A stretch of DNA of 12,167 nucleotides from Candidatus Dormiibacterota bacterium (lineage in GTDB: Bacteria; Chloroflexota; Dormibacteria; Aeolococcales; Aeolococcaceae): the NCBI GenBank assembly GCA_003170875.1, contig PMYJ01000172.1:5204-17370 (forward strand). The letters are read 5' to 3'. Position numbers and translations under genes: made by a program. Positions 7,320-12,167 of this stretch are shown piece by piece; position 1 is the stretch's first letter, and each line of letters begins with the position of its first letter. The notes beneath the pieces were generated by a model. That model saw only the letters and a program-made list of their open reading frames with translations, made no database searches and was not told the DNA's origin.

Positions 7320-7350
7320 ACTTCCATCCGATAGTAACTATCATGGAAGT
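7320..7350. promoter_or_regulatory. Nested palindromic operator, probable TetR-family binding site
   Basis: The core GATAGTAACTATC (7330-7342) is a perfect 13-bp palindrome around one central base. It is enclosed by a second inverted pair, ACTTCCAT (7320-7327) and ATGGAAGT (7343-7350), the left arm separated from the core by CC and the right arm abutting it. The -10 box of the efflux promoter lies inside the core, so a bound dimer would block RNA polymerase. The size and symmetry suit a TetR dimer, and the only regulator gene nearby is the one in the same operon. Confidence 0.7.
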
Positions 7351-7359
7351 GACTGTCAA
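7331..7359 (-). promoter_or_regulatory. Sigma-70-type promoter of the MFS-tetR operon
   Basis: Minus strand: TTGACA as a perfect -35 (complement of 7354-7359), a 17-nt spacer, and TACTAT as -10 (7331-7336). Transcription should begin near 7324, giving a leader of about 29 nt that contains the AAAGGAGG ribosome site. Confidence 0.8.
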
Positions 7360-7425
7360 GAGATAGCCACCATCAGCTCATGGAACGGCCGTGGACGCAA
7401 GGATCTGGCACGATCTTGAGAGCCC

Positions 7426-8250
7426 ATGCCCGATACCCCCCCACCCACCTCCGGGGATCCGGTCGCCCTGCGCCGAGCGGACATGCCCGTTGGGAGCGAG
7501 CGGCTCCTGGAGACCCGCTCCCTGGTCGGAAACCGGCGTCTCGCCGCGCTGCTCCGCCCCGGGATGAGGGTGCTCGACGTGGGCTGCGGGTCGGGCGCCA
7601 TCACCCGCGGCATCGCGGCCGCCGTCTCGCCCGGTCAGGTCGTGGGCCTGGACGTGAGCCGCCACCTGCTGGAGGTAGCGGCCTCCCTCTCCACGGACTG
7701 CCCCAATCTCCACTTCAAGGAGGGCAGCGTCCTCGAGGCAGGGTACGCCGCCGAGTTCGACCTCGTGACGGCCGCGCGGGTGCTGCAGTGGCTGGCGGCC
7801 CCGCTCGCCGCGCTGCGGGCGATGGTCGGGTACACCCGCCCCGGGGGCCAGGTGCTGGTGCTCGACTACAACCACCTCGAGGCCACCTGGGATCCGCCAG
7901 CGCCCCCCGCGTTCGGTCGCTTCTACGCCGCCTTTCTCGCTTGGCGCGAGCAGGCAGGCATGGACAATGGCATCGCCGATCGGCTGCCCGAGATGTTTCG
8001 CGCCTGCGGGCTGGCCGACGTCACCGACTCGGACGAGAGCGAGAGCACCGACCCGTCGGACCCCGCATACCTCACCCACGCCGTCCTCTGGTGCGACGTC
8101 GTGGCGACTCGCGGCCACCAGATGGTCGCTGACGGTGCCCTCACGGAGGCCGAGAGAATTGCCGCCGAAGCCGAGATGCGGGGCTGGGTCGAGCGCCGGG
8201 ACGGGCGCCCGACCCTCTGCCTCCGGGCCTGCGTGGGCCGCAAGCCCTGA
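7426..8250 (+). CDS. Class I SAM-dependent methyltransferase
   Basis: A 274-residue Rossmann-fold methyltransferase. Motif I is RVLDVGCGSGAIT (48-60), the SAM-binding glycine loop. The acidic end of strand beta-2 is VVGLDVS (D76). The strand-4 motif FDLVTAARVLQWL (111-123) and the PGGQVLVLDYNH segment (139-150) complete the UbiE/Methyltransf_11-like core. Residues 150-274 form a variable C-terminal part with many acidic residues (DSDESESTDPSDP) that probably shapes the acceptor site. No membrane segments; cytoplasmic. The ATG at 7426 has no good ribosome site, only GAGAG close by; no clear promoter is visible between it and the divergent efflux promoter at 7359. The acceptor substrate, whether small molecule, quinone or protein, cannot be told. 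Confidence 0.9.
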   Translation: MPDTPPPTSGDPVALRRADMPVGSERLLETRSLVGNRRLAALLRPGMRVLDVGCGSGAITRGIAAAVSPGQVVGLDVSRHLLEVAASLSTDCPNLHFKEGSVLEAGYAAEFDLVTAARVLQWLAAPLAALRAMVGYTRPGGQVLVLDYNHLEATWDPPAPPAFGRFYAAFLAWREQAGMDNGIADRLPEMFRACGLADVTDSDESESTDPSDPAYLTHAVLWCDVVATRGHQMVADGALTEAERIAAEAEMRGWVERRDGRPTLCLRACVGRKP

Positions 8251-8266
8251 TCCGGGCCGGTACCGC

Positions 8267-8300
8267 GGCGCCCTCGTTTAGCATCTCGCATAAGGGCGCC
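8267..8300. repeat. Inverted repeat enclosing a -10-like TAGCAT, after the methyltransferase gene
   Basis: GGCGCCCT (8267-8274) and AGGGCGCC (8293-8300) are perfect inverted arms 18 nt apart. The loop contains TAGCAT (8279-8284), a TANNNT match. The element begins 17 nt after the methyltransferase stop, so it could be a terminator stem without a T-tract or an operator for the following unit. Confidence 0.35.
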
Positions 8301-8337
8301 CGCAAGGACGTACCCCCCGCCAGTTGGTGAGGGTCCC

Positions 8338-8403
8338 ATGGAGCCCTGGCACGACTTCTACATGACGGCCGGCGGCGCCGCCGCCGCGCTGGTCGGGCAG
8401 TAG
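8338..8403 (+). pseudogene. 21-codon stump of a small membrane-protein gene, overlapping the maturase start
   Basis: An ATG at 8338 with the ribosome site GGTGAGG five to six bases upstream opens a frame of 21 codons ending at TAG 8401-8403. It contains WHDFY followed by GGAAAALVG, which I recognise as the beginning of a family of small bacterial integral membrane proteins, where the sequence normally continues into a hydrophobic GLLFVA-type helix. Here the match ends after the glycine and a stop follows two codons later, with no continuation in other frames. The most likely reading is a gene cut off by a deletion or insertion whose leader remains. The TAG shares its G with the GTG start of the radical SAM gene, so the stump may now act as a leader that couples translation. 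A real leader or precursor peptide is the alternative. Confidence 0.5.
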
Positions 8404-9686
8404 TGGCGGCGCCCTCTCCGCGGCTGGCAGAGCCGTTCGGGGTCATGGCAAAGCCGATCGGCCCCCTCTGCAACCTGGCCTGCGACTATTGCTACTACCT
8501 GGGCAAGACCAGCCTCTTCCCGGCGGGCGAGCGGTACCGGATGAGCGACGCGGTCCTGGAGGCCCACATCCGCGCCTTCATCGAGGCGAGCCCGGGCCCG
8601 CTCGTGTACTTCGCCTGGCATGGTGGGGAGCCGACCCTCGCCGGCCTGGACTTCTTCCGGCGCGTGGTGGAGCTGCAGCAGCGGCACCTCCCGCCGGGAT
8701 GGAGCTGCCTCAACAACCTGCAGACCAACGGGACCCGCCTGGACGACGCGTGGTGCACGTTCCTCGCTGAGAACAGCTTCGCAGTCGGCATCAGCATCGA
8801 CGGTCCCGCCCGCTTTCATGACCGCAGCCGTCCCGATCGCCACGGCCTTCCGAGCCACGCCCGGACGATGCGGGGGCTCGCCCGCCTCCGCGACCACGGT
8901 GTCGAGCCGGATGTCCTCTGCACCCTCAACGCGCGGACCGCCTCGGCGCCGCTCGAGGTCTACCGCTTCTTCCTCGCCGAGGGGGTGCGCTGGGTGCAGT
9001 TCCTGCCCGTGGTCGAGCGGGACGCCGGCGGCATGGTCACCGAGCGGTCGGTGACTCCCGAGGCGATGTCGGCCTTCCTCTGCACTGTCTTCGACGAATG
9101 GGTGCGCCACGACGTGGGCCGGATCGCGGTGCAGAACTTCGCCGAGGCGCTCCAGGTGGTGAGCGGGCAGCCCGCCAACCTCTGCATCATGTCCGAGACC
9201 TGCGGGCGGGTCCTCGCCCTCGAGCACGACGGCAGCGTCTACGCCTGCGACCACTTCGTCGACCCGGCCCACCGGCTGGGCAATGTCACCACGGATGGTC
9301 TGGGCACGCTCGTCGAGTCGCCGGCGCAACTCGCCTTTGGCGAGGCCAAGAAGGCGGGCCTGCCCGGCCAGTGCCGCTCCTGCCCGGTGCTCTTCCTCTG
9401 CAATGGCGGCTGTCCCAAGGACCGCTTCGACCTGACGCCCGAGGGGGAGTCCGGGCTCAACCACCTCTGTGCCGGTTACCGGCAGTCGTACCAGCACATG
9501 CTGCCCCAACTCGAGCGGATGGTCAGCCTCGGCCGCTCCGGAAAGGGGGTGGCGGCGATCATGGGAGCCCTGGAGATCGACGAGCGCGAGGAGCGGCGGC
9601 GATGGCGGCGCGCGTCGCGCAATGATCCCTGCCCGTGCGGCAGCGGCCGCAAGTACAAGCACTGCTGCCTGGCGAGCCGCCGCTGA
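8403..9686 (+). CDS. Anaerobic sulfatase maturase-like radical SAM/SPASM enzyme with C-terminal SEC-C motif
   Basis: A 427-residue radical SAM enzyme of the anSME type. Such enzymes oxidise an active-site Cys or Ser of sulfatases to formylglycine in the cytoplasm without oxygen. MAKPIGPLCNLACDYCYY holds the CX3CX2C site (C23, C27, C30) for the SAM-binding 4Fe-4S cluster; WHGGEPTL and LQTNG follow. Eight auxiliary-cluster cysteines are present: C261, C267, C282, C324, C327, C333, C337 and C356, with spacing nearly identical to characterised anSMEs, and D283 directly after C282 matches their proposed catalytic base (ACDHF). The end, NDPCPCGSGRKYKHCC (408-422), is a SEC-C zinc motif. The GTG at 8403 overlaps the stop of the preceding stump (TAGTG); ATG at codon 15 is an alternative but would lie very close to the cluster motif. 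No sulfatase is in the window, so a different peptide substrate is possible. The AlkD-like gene follows after 12 nt. Confidence 0.9.
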   Translation: MAAPSPRLAEPFGVMAKPIGPLCNLACDYCYYLGKTSLFPAGERYRMSDAVLEAHIRAFIEASPGPLVYFAWHGGEPTLAGLDFFRRVVELQQRHLPPGWSCLNNLQTNGTRLDDAWCTFLAENSFAVGISIDGPARFHDRSRPDRHGLPSHARTMRGLARLRDHGVEPDVLCTLNARTASAPLEVYRFFLAEGVRWVQFLPVVERDAGGMVTERSVTPEAMSAFLCTVFDEWVRHDVGRIAVQNFAEALQVVSGQPANLCIMSETCGRVLALEHDGSVYACDHFVDPAHRLGNVTTDGLGTLVESPAQLAFGEAKKAGLPGQCRSCPVLFLCNGGCPKDRFDLTPEGESGLNHLCAGYRQSYQHMLPQLERMVSLGRSGKGVAAIMGALEIDEREERRRWRRASRNDPCPCGSGRKYKHCCLASRR

Positions 9687-9698
9687 GCCGGTGACCTG

Positions 9699-10415
9699 AT
9701 GGACGTCGCGCAACTGCTTGCCGAGATCGACGCGGAGCTCCGCGCTCAGGGATCCCCGGAGCGTGCCGTGCAGGAGAAGGCGTACCTCAAGAGCCGGCTC
9801 GACCACTACGGGGTCAGCGTCCCCGCGGTGCGGGCGGTGGCCCGGAAAGTGGCCAAGCGACGCCCACCCCTCGATAGGGAGGAGCTCCTCGCCCTGGTCG
9901 AGGCGCTCTGGGTGGGGACCGTCTACGAGCGGCGCAGGGTCGCGGTCGGGCTCCTCGAGCTCTGCGGCGATCGCCTCCAGCCGGCGGACACGGGGCTGCT
10001 CGAGCGCCTGCTGCGCGAATCCCAGACCTGGGCGCTCGTCGACGAGCTGGCCGCGGTGGTGGTGGGTGGACTGGTCGAGCGCCATTCCGAGCTGGGCGCC
10101 GTGCTCGACTGCTGGGCCGGTGACGCGGACTTCTGGATCCGGCGGTCCGCGCTACTCGCCCTGCTCGTCCCGCTCCGCCAGGGCGGCGGTGACTTTCCGC
10201 GATTCTCCCGGTACGCGGAGGCGATGCTGGAGGAGAAGGAGTTCTTCATCCGCAAGGCGATCGGCTGGGTGCTGCGCGACACGGCGCGCAAGCGTCCTGA
10301 CCTGGTCTACGCGTGGCTGCTCCCCCGCGCAGGCCGGGCATCGGGCGTCACTCTCCGGGAGGCGGTGAAGCCGCTCACCGCGGAGCAGGCCGCTGCCGTG
10401 CTGGCGGCCCGCTGA
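9699..10415 (+). CDS. AlkD-like DNA alkylation repair protein (HEAT-repeat DNA glycosylase)
   Basis: A 238-residue all-helical protein of the AlkC/AlkD family, which removes alkylated bases such as 3- and 7-methylpurines by wrapping DNA on HEAT-like repeats without flipping the base. Family landmarks are YLKSRLDHYGVSVPAVR (29-45), the pair W111 and D115 in TWALVDELAA, FWIRRSALLALL (145-156) and the closing EFFIRKAIGWVLRDTARKRP (181-200). W111, D115, R148/R149 and W190 correspond to the residues known as important in Bacillus cereus AlkD (W109, D113, R148, W187). Length is normal. The ATG lies 12 nt after the maturase stop with a weak site (GGTGA), so the two genes are probably cotranscribed, though no functional link between them is known. 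Converges on a lipoprotein gene 19 nt downstream. Confidence 0.93.
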   Translation: MDVAQLLAEIDAELRAQGSPERAVQEKAYLKSRLDHYGVSVPAVRAVARKVAKRRPPLDREELLALVEALWVGTVYERRRVAVGLLELCGDRLQPADTGLLERLLRESQTWALVDELAAVVVGGLVERHSELGAVLDCWAGDADFWIRRSALLALLVPLRQGGGDFPRFSRYAEAMLEEKEFFIRKAIGWVLRDTARKRPDLVYAWLLPRAGRASGVTLREAVKPLTAEQAAAVLAAR

Positions 10416-10434
10416 GCGCCGGCCTCCGCCTCCT

Positions 10435-10854
10435 CTACCCTGACGCCGTCAGCGTGCCGACCAGCAAAGTGTTGGCGTAGTCGAGGAATCCCGAGACGTT
10501 CCCGGTGATGTTGCCGGTGATCTGCCCGCCGCAGTCGTAGGCGTCGAGCTTCGTCGGCGCCTTCCCGCCACTTCGGATCAGGACGATGGTGTACTCGATC
10601 CCACCGGTGCAGCCGTTGCTGCTGGTCGAGGTAGTGCTCAGCCCGATGCCGTCCGATGCCATCGCCTTCCGGAATGTCGCCAGGGAGCCGGCCGACGTCA
10701 GCACCGCCTGAGCCGATCCGTATGGAGGCGGGAGAGCCTGGTACGAGCTCATCTGCACCTGGGTGACGCCGCTGGTGTCGACCGGGCTGCCGCACCCGGC
10801 GACGACCGCGGCTGCGCCGAGCCACAGCGGGAGCACGGAGGCCCATCGGGGCAT
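10435..10854 (-). CDS. Small lipoprotein of unknown function
   Basis: A 139-residue predicted lipoprotein. The N-terminus MPRWASVLPLWLGAAAVVAG is a signal peptide ending in the lipobox VAGC, with C21 as the lipidated cysteine, so the protein should be anchored to the outer face of the cytoplasmic membrane. The mature part has a short spacer, a region with YGSAQAVLTSAGSLATFRKAM, and a C-terminal beta-rich domain with two cysteines (C82 and C108) that could form a disulfide. YTIVLIRSGGK and YDCGGQITGNI are probable strands, followed by a helix SGFLDYANTLL. I do not recognise the family. The frame remains open upstream to 11544, antisense to the macro-domain gene, but the ATG at 10854 is supported by the signal peptide and by a TATCCT box 10 nt upstream. 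Confidence 0.8.
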   Translation of the reverse strand: MPRWASVLPLWLGAAAVVAGCGSPVDTSGVTQVQMSSYQALPPPYGSAQAVLTSAGSLATFRKAMASDGIGLSTTSTSSNGCTGGIEYTIVLIRSGGKAPTKLDAYDCGGQITGNITGNVSGFLDYANTLLVGTLTASG

Positions 10855-10864
10855 GACGGGCGAG

Positions 10865-10901
10865 AGGATACCCCCGGCACCCGCGGAACGGGGCGTAGTG
10901 T
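10865..10901. promoter_or_regulatory. Divergent -10 boxes between lipoprotein and macro-domain genes
   Basis: The two start codons are only 54 nt apart. On the plus strand TAGTGT (10896-10901) ends seven bases before the macro-domain ATG at 10909. On the minus strand TATCCT (10865-10870) ends ten bases before the lipoprotein ATG at 10854. Both fit TANNNT and imply 5' leaders of zero to about four bases. Neither gene has a Shine-Dalgarno site. No consensus -35 is seen for either. Confidence 0.45.
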
Positions 10902-10908
10902 CGGGACC

Positions 10909-11412
10909 ATGAGAATCGAGCCCTGGCTGGGCAATATCACCACCCTGGAGGTGGACGCGGTGGTCAATGCGGCCAATTCGTCCCTCCTCGGAGGGGGTGG
11001 GGTCGACGGCGCCATCCACCGAGCCGCCGGCCCCGGCCTGCTCCAGGAGTGCCGCCTGCTCGGTGGCTGCGCCACAGGCGATGCCAAGCTCACCCGCGGG
11101 CACCGGCTGGCCGCCCGGTGGGTCGTTCACACGGTCGGCCCGGTCTGGCGGGGAGGCGAGGCTGGGGAGGACGCGGCCCTCGCCTCCTGTTACCGGCGCT
11201 CCCTCGAGGTGGCGGCCGGCGCCGGAGCCCGGTCGATCGCCTTTCCGGCCATCTCGACGGGCGTCTTCGGCTTCCCCGCGAGCCGGGCCGCGGAGATCGC
11301 CGTGCGGACCGTGAGCGCGGCGGACCCGGCCGTATGGGACCGCGTTGTGCTCGTCGCCTTCGATCGTGGCACGTCTGAGCTGTATGGCGGACTGCTGAGG
11401 GACCCGCGCTGA
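10909..11412 (+). CDS. Macro domain protein, probable ADP-ribosyl / O-acetyl-ADP-ribose hydrolase
   Basis: A 167-residue stand-alone macro domain of the MacroD/YmdB type, which hydrolyses O-acetyl-ADP-ribose and removes ADP-ribose from acidic residues. The N-terminal strand IEPWLGNITTLEVDAVVNAAN leads to N20 and N23 of the VNAAN motif, then the loop GGGGVDGAIHRAAG with D33, the catalytic Asp position, and H37. GCATGDAKLTRGHRL is the second conserved segment, WVVHTVGPVW the next strand, and IAFPAISTGVFGFP (about 110-123) the phosphate-binding loop. Length is that of a single domain, with no transmembrane part. The start has no ribosome site but a -10 box seven bases before it. No ADP-ribosyltransferase, sirtuin or DarT toxin lies next to it, so its target is unknown. 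Confidence 0.93.
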   Translation: MRIEPWLGNITTLEVDAVVNAANSSLLGGGGVDGAIHRAAGPGLLQECRLLGGCATGDAKLTRGHRLAARWVVHTVGPVWRGGEAGEDAALASCYRRSLEVAAGAGARSIAFPAISTGVFGFPASRAAEIAVRTVSAADPAVWDRVVLVAFDRGTSELYGGLLRDPR

Positions 11413-11428
11413 CCCGGCATCCGCCGCG

Positions 11429-11971
11429 TCAGGGAGTGAGCGTCGGCAGAGTGGAACCCGCGAGAAGGGTGTCGCAGAGCACTTTCGTCTCCGCATCGCT
11501 GCCGCCCTTGGCGGTGTAGATGCGAGCGGTGATGGCGCCCCCACCCAGGGTCACGTGGCACCCCGGGACGGACTCGTACTCACCGGCAGGAATGGTGGTT
11601 ATCGCAACCCAGCTCGAGCCCCCCTCCAGGCTGCTGCAGAGCGACTTCCCCGACGTCGTGTCGGCGCCGGCGACGGTGAGGTAGGCAGCGAGGGTGCCGT
11701 TGATGGTGCCGGATGCCCCGCAGATGAATGTCTGGTCCGGGTTGGAGGAGGTGTCACCGGCCCCGCCGCTGACACCGGCCACGGTTGTCGATGTCGCGGT
11801 CGCGGCGGGCGAGGTGGCGGCGGGTGCCGTGGCGGCGGTCGGAGACGCGGAGGCGGTCGGAGCCGCGGTGGCCGGCGTGGTGACGGAGGTCGAGGTACTC
11901 CCGCACCCGGCCGCGGCAAGGGCCGCTACTCCGAACACCCACGATGCGATGAGACGACGCGTCCCACCCAC
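11429..11971 (-). CDS. Lipoprotein with Thr/Ala/Ser/Pro-rich linker, unknown function
   Basis: A 180-residue predicted lipoprotein. The signal peptide GGTRRLIASWVFGVAALAAAG has two arginines, a hydrophobic core and the lipobox AAGC with C23 lipidated. A disordered low-complexity linker rich in Thr, Ala, Ser and Pro (about 25-75) projects a C-terminal domain with four cysteines (C84, C112, C138, C166), probably two disulfides. Its segments INGTLAAYLTVAGADTTSG and YESVPGCHVTLGGGAIT look beta-rich, and DAETKVLCDTLL is a helix. I do not recognise the family. The frame runs back to a TTG at 12019, but the GTG at 11971 is chosen because GGGAGGG lies six bases upstream and the signal peptide begins right there. 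It converges on the macro-domain gene with a 16-nt gap and shares general design, but no evident sequence, with the lipoprotein at 10435-10854. Confidence 0.8.
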   Translation of the reverse strand: MGGTRRLIASWVFGVAALAAAGCGSTSTSVTTPATAAPTASASPTAATAPAATSPAATATSTTVAGVSGGAGDTSSNPDQTFICGASGTINGTLAAYLTVAGADTTSGKSLCSSLEGGSSWVAITTIPAGEYESVPGCHVTLGGGAITARIYTAKGGSDAETKVLCDTLLAGSTLPTLTP

Positions 11972-11977
11972 GAAAAG

Positions 11978-11984
11978 CCCTCCC
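11978..11984 (-). promoter_or_regulatory. Ribosome binding site deciding the GTG start of the second lipoprotein
   Basis: GGGAGGG on the minus strand, six bases before GTG 11971. It places the start 16 codons inside the longest open frame. Confidence 0.7.
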
Positions 11985-11991
11985 GGTCTGA

Positions 11992-12004
11992 GGATCACTG
12001 ATCC
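11992..12004. repeat. 13-bp palindrome in the lipoprotein leader
   Basis: GGATCACTGATCC is perfectly palindromic around its central base and lies 20 bp upstream of the lipoprotein start, just above its ribosome site. It could be a repressor site or a small hairpin at the 5' end of the mRNA; no evidence for either beyond symmetry and position. Confidence 0.4.
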
Positions 12005-12007
12005 CGT

Positions 12008-12081
12008 CGGTCTCCGCAACGCGGCGAACAGCCACCCGCCCCTTCGGTCTCCGCACCGCGGCGGTCAGGCACCCGCCCCGA
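12008..12081. repeat. Two-copy 37-nt tandem repeat upstream of the lipoprotein gene
   Basis: Two adjacent copies start at 12008 and 12045, each beginning CGGTCTCCGCA and ending around CACCCGCCCC. By eye 31 of 37 positions agree, and the differences are clustered at positions 12, 20-21, 25 and 36-37. The rest of 12082-12167 shows no gene; TAGCAT (12100-12105) on the plus strand and the overlapping TAGCCT on the minus strand are possible -10 boxes. Confidence 0.6.
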
Positions 12082-12154
12082 AGCGGCAGGCGCCAAGGCT
12101 AGCATTCGCCTTCCTCGACGCACACGGAGCTGATCGCGCCGGACGGCTGGCGGC

Positions 12155-12166
12155 GGGAGGGGGGAG
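12155..12166 (+). promoter_or_regulatory. Purine-rich site at the window end, possible ribosome site of a gene beyond it
   Basis: GGGAGGGGGGAG occupies the last bases on the plus strand. With a -10-like TAGCAT at 12100-12105 it may be the leader of a rightward gene beginning just outside the window. No start codon is visible, so this stays a guess. Confidence 0.25.
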
Positions 12167-12167
12167 T

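Noticed and set aside
8338..8403. The short peptide as a modified-peptide (RiPP) precursor for the radical SAM enzyme
   Set aside because: Not excluded, but the peptide lacks cysteine and any leader/core layout and resembles the start of a membrane-protein family, so a gene stump is the simpler reading.
8358..10085. A 575-codon open frame on the minus strand across the maturase and alkD genes
   Set aside because: It is antisense to two firmly identified genes; its product is a His/Arg/Gly-rich sequence without domains, as expected from the GC-rich opposite strand.
10909..11412. Macro domain as the antitoxin of a DarTG-type toxin-antitoxin pair
   Set aside because: No DarT-like ADP-ribosyltransferase gene is adjacent; the neighbours are lipoproteins, and the domain has the MacroD-like VNAAN...GGGGVDGAIH pattern.
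10855..11544. Extension of the first lipoprotein frame across the macro-domain gene
   Set aside because: Antisense to the macro domain; the signal peptide and lipobox fix the start at 10854.
1..12167. tRNA or rRNA genes, CRISPR arrays, insertion sequences, attachment sites
   Set aside because: No cloverleaf-like sequence, regularly spaced repeat, transposase frame or flanking direct repeat was found on reading both strands.

Overview
The window is very GC-rich, and its reading frames use G or C at almost every third codon position. Start-codon choice is mixed (ATG and GTG). Some genes carry strong Shine-Dalgarno sites, while others have a TANNNT -10 box only 6-7 nt before the start codon, which implies leaderless or near-leaderless mRNA. 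Together with short Thr/Ala/Ser-rich lipoproteins, a TrpB2-type tryptophan synthase and a Cys/His-rich orphan protein, this suggests a high-GC soil-type Terrabacteria lineage (Actinomycetota, Chloroflexota or Candidatus Dormibacterota-like). The lineage is inference; there is no rRNA marker here. No phage, transposase, CRISPR array, tRNA or rRNA was seen.

Layout. 1-501 is the 3' end of serS, followed with a 4-nt overlap by an S33-type alpha/beta hydrolase (498-1814), then a CYTH-domain triphosphatase-like gene (1865-2503). These converge, across a short hairpin-rich spacer, on a minus-strand gene for a Cys/His-rich, probably zinc-binding protein (2565-3335) with a clear promoter. The 326-nt intergenic stretch 3336-3661 holds that promoter, a possible hydrophobic gene relic on the minus strand and the upstream region of trpB2 (3662-4912, plus). 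trpB2 converges on a minus-strand drug-efflux operon: a 14-TM DHA2-type MFS transporter (5643-7295) followed by its TetR-type regulator (5003-5629). This operon has the best regulatory region of the window: a near-consensus promoter whose -10 box lies inside a perfect palindrome flanked by a second pair of inverted arms.

Rightward from 7426 come a class I SAM methyltransferase (7426-8250), an apparent 21-codon stump of a membrane-protein gene (8338-8403) whose stop overlaps the GTG start of the next gene, an anaerobic-sulfatase-maturase-like radical SAM/SPASM enzyme with a SEC-C tail (8403-9686), and an AlkD-like DNA glycosylase (9699-10415). Two minus-strand lipoprotein genes (10435-10854 and 11429-11971) flank a plus-strand macro-domain gene (10909-11412). 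The right edge (11972-12167) is non-coding, with a palindrome, a two-copy 37-nt tandem repeat and a purine-rich site at the very end that may serve a gene starting beyond the window.

The genes look like ordinary chromosomal housekeeping and accessory functions in short transcription units. Only two functional units are evident: the MFS/TetR efflux operon, probably autoregulated, and the stump/maturase/AlkD plus-strand unit. I see no convincing multi-gene novel system. The most unusual spot is the truncated membrane-protein start fused upstream of the radical SAM maturase.
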